DNA from: Amphimedon queenslandica
Lineage: Eukaryota > Porifera > Demospongiae > Haplosclerida > Niphatidae
Assembly (NCBI RefSeq): GCF_000090795.2
Contig: NW_003546261.1
Coordinates: forward strand, 301,234-354,577
DNA length: 53,344 bases
Direction of reading: 5' to 3'
Shown here: in pieces, positions 20,640 to 31,777 of the stretch
Position numbering within the stretch: the first letter of the stretch is position 1
How the letters are laid out: the number at the start of each line of letters is the position of its first letter
Translations under genes and position numbers: made by a program
The notes under the pieces: generated by a model
Told to the model about the DNA's origin: nothing
Databases searched by the model: none
The model's input: only the letters and a program-made list of their open reading frames with translations

Positions 20640-21445
20640 CTCATTTAATCATTTCTTTAACTCCTGCCATTTATTTCTCTGAACCTTTCGAACTTGTTTC
20701 CATTCAAAGCTTCAGTTAACATGTCAGCGATCATATCCTCTGTTCTACAGTACTTGAATTGTTCCTTGTTTTGATTCATCTCTGACATAATGATATTTCA
20801 CATCAATATGCTTACTATGTCCATTAAACTGAGGGTTTTTGGACATGCATATTGAGATTGGTTGTCTTCAAATAGTACAACTGGTTTGGTTGGCTCCTTC
20901 TTAATCTTCATTTCTGCTAACAGTCTGTTCAACCAGATACCTTCCTTAGCTGCCATGGTCACAGACATAACCTTAAGCCTACTATTATTTGCGTCTACTA
21001 ATTTTAGCGAAATCAGCAAAAGTCATGTTTAGCATTACTAATTTTAACGTTTTTAACCAAATTAACTATAAATAATAACCATCGTGATGAATAATAATTA
21101 TTTTGGCATCTATTTAATTTAGTGATTTAAAGCTCTCTTGCCAATATAGCAAAATTTAATAGACGCTAAAAATAGTAGGCTTAAGGTACTCCGCTTCTGC
21201 AGTAGACAAGGCGACACAAACTATTTTTTGCTACCCCAACTCACAGTAAAGTTTCCCAATCTTGAGCAAGTATCCTGAAGTAGATTTTGTATTGTTTGGA
21301 TGTCAAGCCCAGTCTGAGTCTGTGAATCCAGTGCAATCAGGTGATCTATTTATTGTGAATAGTAGCCCGTATTCACAAGTTCCTGGTCTGTATGAAGTTC
21401 ATTTTGACCAGATGTTGATGGAGGGTCTCATTCCAACAGCGAGGA
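20640..21445 (-). pseudogene. Copia RNase H region, interrupted by a MITE
   Basis: Contains SWGSKK and STAEAEY (near 21190-21230) before the nested MITE and AAKEGIWLNRLLAEM (20960-20900) after it, followed by HYVRDE-type C-terminal sequence. These are the Copia RNase H landmarks. The MITE between 20973 and 21184 and several stops inactivate it. Confidence 0.75.
20973..21184. mobile_element. 204-bp MITE with TTAA target duplication (piggyBac- or Kolobok-like)
   Basis: The element proper is 20977-21180. It begins GCCTACTATT and ends AATAGTAGGC, a perfect 10-bp inverted repeat that extends with mismatches to ~33 bp (GCGTCTA shared). TTAA is present on both sides (20973-20976, 21181-21184). Precise removal with one TTAA leaves the RNase H reading frame of the host Copia uninterrupted across the site, which proves it as an insertion. 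Confidence 0.85.
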
Positions 21446-21985
21446 AATTGCTTTAATCCATAAAGACTCTTATTCAGGCGACAGACATAGTTCTCCTTCC
21501 CTCTTAAATCCATCTGGTTAACACATGAACACTTCCTCTGTTGATTCACCATTCAGAAAAGCAGTTTTGATGTCCATCTGGTGAATCTTCACTTTCTTGA
21601 GAGCTGTCAGAGCAATCACGTATAGATTCAAAGCAAGCCACAGGTGCAAAAGTTTCATCATAGTCGATTCCCTGTCGTTGCGAGTAACCTTGTGTAACTA
21701 GGCGAGCCTTATATCTCACCTCTTTCTCTGCTCTTGCTTTTGAATACCTACTTACTTTTTACTGTTTTGAAGGCAGTACAAGGTCCCAGACATGATTGGC
21801 GACTAGAGAACTCATATCAACTTCCATTGCTTCTTTCCAGTATTCCTTGTCATCACAACTCAAAGCTTCACTACACTAGTTGCTTCACTGGCAACATTCA
21901 TCCAGACTCCATAGCGATTGGGTTGTCCAGTAACTCTTGTTGATCTTGGAGGCTCTGAGAACTTGGTTCTGTGACTAAAGGTGGT
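21445..21985 (-). pseudogene. Copia reverse transcriptase N-terminal part
   Basis: Frameshifted pieces include ENYVCRLNKSLYGLKQ near 21450-21490 and YWKEAMEVDM-like sequence near 21810, typical of the first third of a Copia RT. Immediately after, the sequence jumps to RNase H landmarks, and no YxDD box is found between them. Confidence 0.6.
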
Positions 21986-22052
21986 TTTAGATGCGTGTCC
22001 GCTGTTTCATTTGTTGGTACCTCTTCATATTCTGACTCAGAAAACTCGTTAT

Positions 22053-22900
22053 CTAACACCACAGGATCAAGTCGACTCTTACTCCTTGAAGGAGTCTCTC
22101 TCCTTCTGTTCCATTACATGACTGTTTGTTGAATTGAACATCTTGACTGTAGATCACCTTTCGTTTCGATGCATCATGTAGTCGGTATCCCTTCCTGTTC
22201 TCTGAGTATCCTAAGAAGATAGACTTACCTGAGAGTTTCTGTCTTTCATGTTTTGCAATGTGCGAGAAAGTTGTACAGTCTAATACCCTAAGATGTCCAA
22301 CAGCTGGTTTCTCTCTATGCAATGCTTCATAATGAGTCTTTCCTGGCACTGCTTGATGGGACTTTGATTCCAAATGTAGCAAGCAGACGAGAGAGAGCTT
22401 CTGCCAAAAAGGGTTTTCGTAATTGAGAATCAGCCAACATGCATCTCACCATCTCTACTAATGTTCTGTTCATTTTTTCTGCAGTGCCATTCTGCTGAGG
22501 ACATTTTGGAATTGAGAGTTCATGCTTGATCCCAGCATTCCGAAGATATGTCTCAAACTCATCTGATGTAAATTCTCCTCCATTGTCTCTTCGGAAACAT
22601 TTGATACTTCGTCCAAGAGATTTCTTCACAGAGCTTTTCCACTCAGAAACACTTGAAAACACCTGACTTTCTCTTCAGCACGTGTACCCATACATAGCGT
22701 GTGTAGTCATCTATGATCTATGAATGTTACAGAGTACTCTGCTTTACTTAGTGACTTTTGAGCTCATCTTTCCACATACATCGCTGTGTATCAATTCAAG
22801 ACGTTTCATTGGTCTTCTGCTGCTGCTTTGGGGAATAAATTTTGTGTTGTTTTCCTTTGCAGCATGGCTAGCAGGAAGATAAAGTATCTTCAGTAGCATG
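22053..22900 (-). pseudogene. Copia integrase
   Basis: Two frames cover the integrase catalytic core (RRDNGGEFTSDEFE near 22590, CPQQNGTAEKMNRTL near 22490) and the downstream GKSIFLGYSENRKGYRLHD segment. Asp in DNGGEF and Glu in the NGTAE tract are retained. The upstream zinc-binding part (to ~22900) is frameshifted. Confidence 0.75.
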
Positions 22901-22922
22901 ATTATCAAATTCTTCTACGAGT

Positions 22923-23603
22923 TCACCTTAAGCTAATTCTTGAGACTTGCTGTGTTGAGATGTCCAAATTGTTCTGTTTTGCTTCTTTTGAGATGTGACA
23001 CTGCTCAGTCACTGGCTTCTTTTGTGACTCTACAGTTGATACGTGGAAGAGATTACCTGATTTTGATGCTACTGTTTTCAGTCGTCCACTGGCATCTCGA
23101 ACTATGCACCCTTTCTCATTAAACTTTAACTGAATACCTCTTCTACAGCCTTTGATATGCTGAGTAAACAGCAGGTGAGCTGTGGAAGGAGCAAGACATC
23201 GTGAAGTTTTTACTTCCTTGTACAAGAACCTGACTTAAGTTGAAGGTGTGCTGTTCCACAATGCTTTGCTTGTAGGGTTTGATCATCTCCAAGGACTTTT
23301 GAGCTTCTTCAATTCAGAAAACAGCTTTTTATCACTACAAATGTGACTTGTAGCCCCAGAATCAATGATCCATTTAACACCATTGTGTTCGTTTTCACCT
23401 TCAGCAGATGAAATGTGATCATGTACTAATCCAGCTTCCTCCTTCGAGCTGGATTGTTGCTTCCTGATCCCCACATTATTAGCTTTCTGCCTTGACTTTG
23501 ATTGTCTATGGTGCTGTAGAGGTCTCTCCAGCTTCCTTGAAGTCTGGTTTTTCTGCTTCCTTCTTGTCTCGACAATTTCGCTGAATGTGACCAAACTTGC
23601 CAC
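22923..23603 (-). pseudogene. Copia protease and pre-integrase segment
   Basis: WIIDSGATSHICSDKKLF near 23370 carries the D-S-G aspartic-protease active site. The following frame (23225-22923) contains the linker before the integrase finger. A frameshift separates them near 23250. Confidence 0.75.
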
Positions 23604-24303
23604 AGTAATGATATCGGAGTCCTCTTCTTGTATGCTTCATTGTCATGGCTCTTGTTTGGATCAGCTGTAGAAGATTGCAAGTCTTTCTCCTTGAGCTTCT
23701 GTTCTTCACGTAACAGATGCTCTATAACCGTTTCCATCTCTGGAACAGTCGAACTAGCTTCAAGGGCTGTTACCAGTTCATCAAAGGAATCTAGTAGGCT
23801 TGCCAGCAAGTATACGACTCTGTCTTCATTACTGAACTCATCCTCAACAATAGGGAGCTCATTGAAGGTCTTTATTATGTTTGTCACATGATTATGAGCG
23901 CTCTGTCCTTCCTTCAACTTAAGTGAGTGTAGTCGTCTTCGCAGTGTTAGTCTATTAGCCCATGTCTTCCTCTGCAATTGTGCTCAACAATACACAAATA
24001 TAGAAGTACCTGTATAAGAATAACACAGTATTAAACACAAAACAGTATGAATTGCAATGTAAAAAAATTTGCTGACAGTTTATCCCACGCAACAGCTGGA
24101 TCAGTTGGATCTCCAATAAGGTAGAGGAGTGATGGATCAAGCGATAAGACAATTGTTGCTAATGCACGATCCCTGCAGACTGCTAACTTAGCATAGCGAT
24201 CAGTGTCTGGTTCTGGTTCAGCTTCAGTCTTGGAGACAATTCCCCATAGTCCTTCATGCATCAGACATCTTGCATTGTATTTTCCAAGTGCAATAGTTGA
24301 CAC
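23426..24303 (-). pseudogene. Copia gag
   Basis: GLWGIVSKTE and SLLYLIGDPTDP (24303-24090) are followed, after ~100 bp with stops, by WANRLTLRRRLHSLKLKEGQ (23977 onward). A CCHC knuckle YHYCGKFGHIQRNC in a shifted frame at about 23610-23650 closes the capsid/nucleocapsid protein. The 24090-23980 interruption has no clean splice sites and may be a small insertion. Confidence 0.75.
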
Positions 24304-24418
24304 CAGTTGGAGGAACCACTACTTTCTTGCCTTCAGCAATCTTGATACACTCCTGTTAAAGCTGTTGCAGTCTTCAGATCACAATTGTTTATGCCTTGCG
24401 TGTTGGGCTCATAACGCG

Positions 24419-24658
24419 ATAGTTTTGAGGAGCCAAAAGTTTCTTAGCAATAACTAAACAGTAATGACACACACACACTTATATCAAAAACATAAAAGAA
24501 GAATTTAGAACATAGGTGAAAAAGTTTACAAAAAGATCATTTCAGAAGTCATTAGATAACTGTACACACAACACAATAAGAATATTCTAGATATGAAAAA
24601 TTAATGAAATACTAATTAATAAAGAAATTGTTAAGTGTCTATGTACATTCTTCTAACA
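24419..24658 (-). repeat. 5' LTR of the Copia element
   Basis: On minus it begins TGTTAGAAGAATG and ends CCTCAAAACTAT, followed by GCGTTATGAGCCCA (plus 24404-24417). That tract resembles the internal initiator-tRNA segment used as primer-binding site in Copia elements. Confidence 0.8.
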
Positions 24659-24663
24659 AAACA

Positions 24664-27600
24664 TATTTCGAAAACCAACATCAAATAATAGAACTTAGTC
24701 TGATGTCAGTTCTGATATTTTGAACTACACTATGAAAATGAGAAAAGAATTATCTGTGAGAAGACAGTGAAACGTCAAACATCATTTCAAAAACTAACTC
24801 TTAATGATAAGAACACAGTCTGATCAGACACTTTTGGTATTATAACTATACAATAAAATTAAGTAAGAAGAAACAAGTAGTGACAAGTATGTAGTACTTG
24901 AAACATCATTTTAAAATCAACCTCGAATGATAACTTAATGGAGCAGTCACTCCTGTGATAAACTATACTATGTAGCTGAGAAAAGAAGAAACAAATGGTG
25001 AGATGTAAGTTGTACATAAAATATCATTTAAAAACCATTTTCAAATGAAAGGAAATCAGTCTGATGAGTCACTTCGGTATTTAAAACTACACTATAAAAA
25101 TGAGAAAAGAAGTAACAAGTAATGAGAACTGAGAACATTACACATCATTTCGGAATCAACCTCAAATGATAAGAACTCAGACTAATCAGTCACTTCTGGT
25201 ATTTTACTTTGAAACTGAGGAAAGAAGGAACAAATACTGAGAAATGAGATGTACATGAAATATCATTTTAAAAGCAGACGTAAGTTGATAATAAGTCTCA
25301 TCAGTCACTTCTGGTATAAACTACACCATTAAACTGAGAAGAAAAAACCAATAGTTCAAAGTAATTAGAAGGTAAAACATCATTTCAAAACGCAACCTTA
25401 AATCAAAACTCAAAGTAATCAGTCAGTATTGGTACAAACTATACTATGAGGTAAATGATGAACAATAAGTCTCATCAGTCACTCTTGGTAGAAACTACAC
25501 CATTAAACTGAGAAAAACCAATAGTTCAAAGTAAGTAGAAGACAAAACATCATTTCAAAAAGCAACCTTAAATCAAAACTCAAAGTATTCAGTCAGTATT
25601 AGTACAAACTATACCATATGAGGTAAATGATAAATAATAAGTCTCATCAGTCACTCCTGGTATAAAGTATACCGTTAAACTGAGGAAAAAGAACCAATTG
25701 TGTAGAGTAATTAGAAGATGAAGCTTCATTTCAAAAAGCAACCCTGAGCTTATTCTGATCGGTCAGTCCTGGTATAAACTATACAATGAAAGTGAGAAAA
25801 GAAGCAACAAATAGTGAGTAGTAAGTAGTACATTAAACATCATTTTAAAACCAAATTCGAATGATAAAAACCTAGTCTGATCTGTCACTTCTGGTTTTAT
25901 GAACTATACCATAAAACTGAGAAAAAAGCAACAAATAATTAGAACAAAGAACATTACACATCATTTCAACATCAACCACAAATGACAAGAACTCAGTTTG
26001 ATTAGTCTCTTCTTGCATTTTAAACTATACTATGAAACTGAGAAAAGAAGACACAAGTAATAAGAAGTGAGAAGTAAATAAAACATCATATAAAAACCAA
26101 CCTCAAATGATACTGTCAAATCAGTCACTCCAGGTACAAACTATACTATGAAACTGAGAAAAGAAGAGAAAGAGAAAGATCTCAGTCTCTAGTCACTTCT
26201 ATTAAAAACTATGCTATGAAACTAAGAGGAAACAAAGTGTAAAGTGAGCAGTACATAAAACATCATTACAAAACCAATTTCAAATGATTAAAACTCAGTC
26301 TGATTAGTCCCATTTGGTACTTTAAACTATCTTTAAACTATATCTACACTGAGAAAAAATAAAAACTGAGAAATGAGTAGTACATGAATTACCATTTCGA
26401 AACCCAAGTTACATGATTAAAACTGAGTTTGATCAGTCACTCATGGTATAAACTATACCATTAAACTGAAAAGAACCAATTGTACAGTCATTAGAAAATG
26501 AAACTTAATTTCAAAAAGCAACCTTAATCAAAACTGAAACTAATCAGTCAGCATTGGTACAAACTATACTATGAATGTGAGACAAGAAGAAACAAGTAGT
26601 GAGAAGTGAGTAGTACATAAAATAGATTTTAAAACCAACGTTAAATGAGAATAGAAGAGAGAGAGGAATAAGAACTCGGTCTTATCAGTCACTTCTGGTA
26701 TGTTAAACTGTACAATTAAACTAAGAAAAGAAGAAACAAATAGTGAGAAGTAAATAGTACATTAAACATCACTTTAAAAACCAACTTTGATAAAAATGCA
26801 GTCTGATAAGTCACTTCAGGTATTTTCAACTATGCTATGAAACTGAAAAAAAGAGCAAATACTGAGAAATGAGTAGTAAGTGAATTACCATTTCAAAACT
26901 GAACCTACATGATAAAAACTGAGTCTGATCAGTCACTCCTGGTATAAGCTATACTATGAAACTGAGAAAAAAAAGAAAAAACAATTACGGAGAAGTTATT
27001 AAAGCATGAAACATTTTATAAACCAACCTCAAATCACAAGAACTCAGTCTGATCAGTCACTTCTAGTGTTTTATATTACACTATAAAACTAAGGAAAAAA
27101 TAAGTCATAAAACATCATTTGTAAAGCAAATGTAAATGATAAATATTAAATCTGACCAGTTACTCCTGGTACTTATACCCTGAGAAAAAAACCGATAGTG
27201 CAAACTCATTAGAAGATAAAACATCATTTCAAAAAGCAACCTTAAATTAAAACTCCAACTAATCAGTCAGTATTGGTACAAACTATACTATGAATGTGAG
27301 ACAAAAAGAAAAAAGTAGTGAGAAGTGAGTAGTACATAAAATATCATTTTAAAACCAACCTCAAATGATAAGTCAGTTGGATCAGTCACTCCTGGTGTTA
27401 ATTATACTATGAAACTAAGAATAGAAGAGAGAGAAGAATAAGAACTGTCTGATCTGTCACTTCTGGTATGTTAAACTACACTATTATACTAAGAAAAGAA
27501 GAAAGAAATAGTAAGAAGTAATAGCTCAAAAAATCATTTCAAAAACCAACCTTGCTGATAAAAACTCGGTTTGATAAGTTATTTCAGGTATTTTAAAATA

Positions 27601-29230
27601 TGCTATGAAACTGAGACAAAAAGAAACAAATACTAAGATGAGTAGTACGTGAATTACAATTTTAAAACCTAACTTTTATGATAATAACTGAGTCTGATCA
27701 GTCACTCTTGGTATAAGCTATACTACGAAATTAAGTAAAGAAGAAACAGTCGGAAGTCTGTAAAACGTAAAACATTCTTTCCCAAACCAACCTCAAATGA
27801 TAAGAACTCAGTCTGATCAGTCACTTGTGGCATTTTATAATCTGTGATACTAAGGAAAAAAGAAACAAATACCGAGAAATGAGTAGTACATGAAACATGA
27901 TCTTAAAAGCAAACTGAAGTGTTATAAAAACATCAAGTCTCGTTAGTCACTCCTGGTATAAACTACATCATTGAACTGAGAAAAAGCCAATTGTTAAAAG
28001 ATGAAACATTTCAAAAAGCAGCCTTAAATGATACAAACTCAACCTGATCAGTCAGTCCTGGTAAAACCTATACGATGAAAGTGAGAAAAGAAGAAACAAT
28101 TAGTGAGTAGAAAGTGGTACATTAAACATCATTTTAGAACCAAATTTGAATGACAAAAACTTAGTCTGAACAGTCACTTCTGATGAAACTGAGAAAAAGT
28201 AACAAATAAGGAGAACTTAAAACATTACACATCATTTCAGAATCAACCTTCAATGATGAAAACTCAGATCAGTCACTTCTACTATAATTATTAAGAAACT
28301 GAGGAAAGAAAAACATGTACTGAGAAGTTGGTAGTATGTGAAACAACATCTTAAACCAACCTCAAATGATACAGTCAGATCAATCACTCCTTGTACAAAC
28401 TATACTATGTAACTAGAGAAGAAGAGAAAGAGAAATCAGAACTCAGTCTTGCTACTTCTGGTATTACATTATTAAACTGAAAAAGAGCAAACAAACAGTG
28501 TAAAGTGAGCAGCACATGAAACATCATTTTAAAACCAATTTGAAATGATTGAAACTCAGTGGAATTGGTACCTTCTTGTATTTTAAAATATACTATGAAA
28601 CTGAGAATAGAAGGAACAGTGAAGTCAGTAAAACATAAAACATTTCAGAAACCAATCTCAAATGATTGGAACTCAGTCTAATCAGTCACTTCTGGTATTT
28701 TAAACTATTATATCATTTCAAAACCAACCTTGACTGATAAGAACTCAGTCGGATAAGTTACTTTTATTTTAAACTATGCTATAAAACTGAGAAAAGAAGA
28801 AAAAAGTAGTGAGAAATTAGTAGTACAAGAATTACAGTTTTAAAACCTAACTTACATGATAATAACTGAGTCTGAACAGTCACTCCTGGTATAAGCTATA
28901 CTATGGAACTGAGAAATGAAAGAACAGTCAGAAGTCAGTAAAACATCAGTCACTTCTTGTTCTAAACTACAATAATAAAACTGAGAAAGTAAGTAACAAG
29001 TAATGAGAACCTTAGAACATCAGACATTGTTTCAGAATCAACTTCAAATGATATACACTCAGTCTGATTAGTCACTTTTGGTGTATTAAATGATACTACA
29101 AAACTGAGAAAAGAAGAAGCAAGCAGTCAGATCTCAGTAAAACAAAGCGTCTTTGCAAAAACAGAACTCATTCTGATCAGTCTTTTCTGGTATGTTTAAC
29201 TATGCTATTAACCTTAGATTAACATCAGAT
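24664..29230. repeat. Satellite array segment B (about 37 units of ~120 bp)
   Basis: Tandem units of about 115-126 bp, each with TGATCAGTCACTTCTGGTA, then AAACTATACTATGAAACTGA, GAAGAAACAAATA, a GTAGTACAT-like segment, AACATCATTTCAAAA and CAACCTCAAATGATAAGAAC. Units fall into recognisable subtypes (TCC versus TTC before TGGTA; GAATTACC; CAGTCAGAAGTCAG; CCAATAGTTCAAAG) that recur in the same order. No coding potential is evident. Confidence 0.92.
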
Positions 29231-30144
29231 ATTAGAGTTACAGGGATCGGAAACTTCCGATTGCTGTTTTATTATTCCCATTGAGTTTATATTGTAGCCT
29301 AGCACTGGATAATTCTGATGCTCCCTTCCCTTTTTACACAGCCCAAAAATTAGGCAATTAGCTGTCTGGGTGATATTTTCTACAGTGTCTACCTGATAAA
29401 ATCCTTTTTCAAAGATTTTATGTCGCGTTATTATTGCTCTAGAATTGTGCTTTAATATAAACTGTGATAGACTAGTGTGTCTACTTTATAAAACTACATC
29501 TTCATAAAATGACGCCGAAACTTTTGTTTTGCATTTCAACATCTGTATCAAATGCATTTCTAAATACTTCATGATTAGCGAGGTATACCGATTCTACAAG
29601 CCGTCCTCCAGGTCTTCTGACTCAAAACAGTCCTGTCACTTTGGTGGTGTTTTACACACAAATAAATCAAATTTGCTGTGTTTTGCTTCTACATGCCTAT
29701 CTCAAGAACTGGACGTTCTAGTGCATAATGGGCCCCATCTACAGAAAGCCTATAACCTATCCCGGGTCTTCCACCCATTAGCAGTTGTTTTTAAATACTC
29801 TAGTACCTCAAAAAAATTTTTGTTTGAGACACGTGAAATAAAGTGATGCATTACCAACAATCTAATTTTGAGGAGCCAAATAATAAAATAAACATGAGAT
29901 AGCTAAAATAAAGGAAGAATATAGACATGACTCCATTACAAGTTCATTTTAAAGTTGATACAGTGGACCCGAACAGGCTGAAAGACGATGAGAAAGACCT
30001 GCAACATGACAGACTAGCCACCATTGCTCAGTATAAAATGAAATTTACTGACAATTAGAAAGAATTAATATGATATGGGGAAGGTAGCTTGATTTCCCAC
30101 GAAAAGAAGTTTCATATCCCTCTGACTAATATCTATACTAATAT
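29231..30144. other. Unique-looking insert between satellite and BEL LTR, no gene recognised
   Basis: The satellite stops near 29230. A 106-codon plus-strand ORF (29529-29846, first codon TTG or ATG-like) ends before an AATAAA-like context but matches nothing I know, and I do not call it a gene. The rest is AT-rich with no repeat partner found. Confidence 0.35.
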
Positions 30145-30223
30145 TGTTTGGTATTAGTAGTTTATAATTAATCATTTATTGTCACTAATCATTTATCATC
30201 ACTTACTATCCTACTCTAATTTG

Positions 30224-30309
30224 GAAACTTCTAGAACTCATTATTCTTCATCAATCGGGAAACTTCTAGAACTTATTAGAATACTTTGCATTAGATCATT
30301 CTAGAATTC
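30224..30309 (+). promoter_or_regulatory. Cluster of heat-shock-element-like motifs in the LTR
   Basis: GAAACTTCTAGAA occurs at 30224-30236 and again at 30259-30271. Each is a perfect three-part GAAnnTTCnnGAA element. A third, TTCTAGAATTC at 30299-30309, has two correctly spaced boxes. All lie 10-100 bp upstream of a TATA box. Such arrays bind HSF in animals, and activity here is inferred. Confidence 0.6.
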
Positions 30310-30318
30310 TCCTTATAG

Positions 30319-30327
30319 TATATAAAT
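30319..30327 (+). promoter_or_regulatory. TATA box of the LTR promoter
   Basis: TATATAAAT lies 10 bp after the last heat-shock-type motif and would place transcription start near 30350. Confidence 0.5.
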
Positions 30328-30609
30328 GATTTAATCTATAGTTGTTGCTGTTGTTCATTAGTTGTTGTTATCGTTTGCTGTTATTGGTTCTTAATTGGTT
30401 CTTTTTCTCTTCATTCTTGTTTTTCTTCTACTCTGTTTTAATTCATCTTTGTTGTCTTTGTTTTTCATTCATTGATTATCTATCTAGCCAAACTAAGCTC
30501 ATACATTTTTGGTCCACTGAGCCGGATAACTGCCGAATCCTTGTTCACTGGTTTAGCTTTGGGCACTTGCTACATATACAGTCCTCTGATCTTGTTCATT
30601 CAACTACTT

Positions 30610-30855
30610 ATGGCCGAACTAACTAGGTTGTGGAGAAGAAGAGGTATCGTTTGCTCATCTATTACTCGTCTTGAGAAGAGGCTCAGGTAGGTTGTGGAGA
30701 CGAAGAGGTATCGTTCGCTGATCTATTACTCGTTTTGAGAAGAGGCTCAGGGAATTGGAAGATATACCAGATCAACCTGGTACAGCAGATTATGCAAGGG
30801 AGCTTGCAGAGAAATTGAAGATACTTGTTTTTGATTTCAAAACCTACCTTACTGA
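30610..30855 (+). pseudogene. BEL-type gag, N-terminal part, running into the gap
   Basis: The ATG at 30610 starts a basic leader (RLWRRRGIVCSSITRLEKRL), and after a 64-bp duplication a helical segment (YARELAEKLKILVFDFKTYL) continues to the N gap. This matches the character and position of BEL/Pao gag N-termini. The duplication shifts the frame and its second copy carries a TGA. Confidence 0.5.
30624..30751. repeat. 64-bp tandem duplication in the gag start
   Basis: 30624-30687 and 30688-30751 are the same 64-mer with four or five differences, each starting TAGGTTGTGGAGA and ending GAGGCTCAGG. It is not a multiple of three. Confidence 0.85.
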
Positions 30856-31588
30856 NNNNNNNNNNNNNNNNNNNNNNNNNNNNNNNNNNNNNNNNNNNNN
30901 NNNNNNNNNNNNNNNNNNNNNNNNNNNNNNNNNNNNNNNNNNNNNNNNNNNNNNNNNNNNNNNNNNNNNNNNNNNNNNNNNNNNNNNNNNNNNNNNNNNN
31001 NNNNNNNNNNNNNNNNNNNNNNNNNNNNNNNNNNNNNNNNNNNNNNNNNNNNNNNNNNNNNNNNNNNNNNNNNNNNNNNNNNNNNNNNNNNNNNNNNNNN
31101 NNNNNNNNNNNNNNNNNNNNNNNNNNNNNNNNNNNNNNNNNNNNNNNNNNNNNNNNNNNNNNNNNNNNNNNNNNNNNNNNNNNNNNNNNNNNNNNNNNNN
31201 NNNNNNNNNNNNNNNNNNNNNNNNNNNNNNNNNNNNNNNNNNNNNNNNNNNNNNNNNNNNNNNNNNNNNNNNNNNNNNNNNNNNNNNNNNNNNNNNNNNN
31301 NNNNNNNNNNNNNNNNNNNNNNNNNNNNNNNNNNNNNNNNNNNNNNNNNNNNNNNNNNNNNNNNNNNNNNNNNNNNNNNNNNNNNNNNNNNNNNNNNNNN
31401 NNNNNNNNNNNNNNNNNNNNNNNNNNNNNNNNNNNNNNNNNNNNNNNNNNNNNNNNNNNNNNNNNNNNNNNNNNNNNNNNNNNNNNNNNNNNNNNNNNNN
31501 NNNNNNNNNNNNNNNNNNNNNNNNNNNNNNNNNNNNNNNNNNNNNNNNNNNNNNNNNNNNNNNNNNNNNNNNNNNNNNNNNNNNNNNN
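30856..31588. other. Assembly gap (733 N)
   Basis: All bases are N. Sequence on the two sides belongs to the same gag (N-terminal segment before, zinc-knuckle segment after), so the gap most likely hides the middle of that gene. Open frames drawn across it are meaningless. Confidence 0.95.
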
Positions 31589-31776
31589 TCCCTGTTGTCA
31601 AGGTAAATATCTTTGTATGAATTGTTTGTATGAATTGTTTGTATGAATTGTTTGTATGAATTGTTTGAATAGAGGTCATTTTGTTGCTGAGTGCAAATCT
31701 TCACAAGTGTAGAAGGTGTAAAAATCACATTATGCACTACTTTATGTTGATGAAGAAAAGGATCAGCAGGGTCCAC
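31589..31776 (+). pseudogene. BEL-type gag zinc-knuckle segment with a 13-bp repeat expansion
   Basis: After the gap, protein-like pieces contain a Cys pair, RGHFVAECKSS and, in the next frame, CRRCKNHIMHYF, which is the two-knuckle end of BEL/Pao gag. Four exact copies of TTTGTATGAATTG (31612-31663) sit in the first knuckle and destroy it. The element ends abruptly at the foldback element starting at 31778. Confidence 0.5.
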
Positions 31777-31777
31777 C

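Larger units (their letters stand above)
20406..24658 (-). mobile_element. Copia-type LTR retrotransposon inserted in the satellite
   Basis: Two LTRs (20406-20633 and about 24419-24658) flank a minus-strand Copia order: gag with CCHC knuckle, protease, integrase, reverse transcriptase, RNase H. AAACA flanks both sides (20401-20405 and 24659-24663) as a 5-bp target duplication. The flanks are matching parts of the satellite unit, which confirms the insertion site. At ~4.25 kb including a 204-bp nested MITE it is shorter than full-length copies. The RT core carrying the catalytic YxDD box appears deleted. LTRs differ by many substitutions and indels, so the insertion is old. Confidence 0.88.
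30145..30505 (+). repeat. 5' LTR of a BEL-type retrotransposon
   Basis: Begins TGTTTGGTATTAG and ends GCTCATACA, followed at once by TTTTTGGTCCACTGAGCCGG, a plausible primer-binding tract, and ~100 bp later by a gag start. It contains heat-shock-type motifs and a TATA box (separate entries). Its partner LTR is not in the window, so the boundaries rest on TG...CA and position alone. Confidence 0.5.

Noticed and set aside
24664-29230. Regularly spaced repeats considered as a CRISPR-like array
   Set aside because: Whole ~120-bp units repeat with no constant-repeat/unique-spacer structure, in a eukaryotic setting. This is a satellite.
29866-29890. TTTTGAGGAGCCAAA matches the edge of the Copia 5' LTR; possible solo LTR
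   Set aside because: The match is only ~15 bp and the next bases do not follow the LTR, so it is most likely chance.
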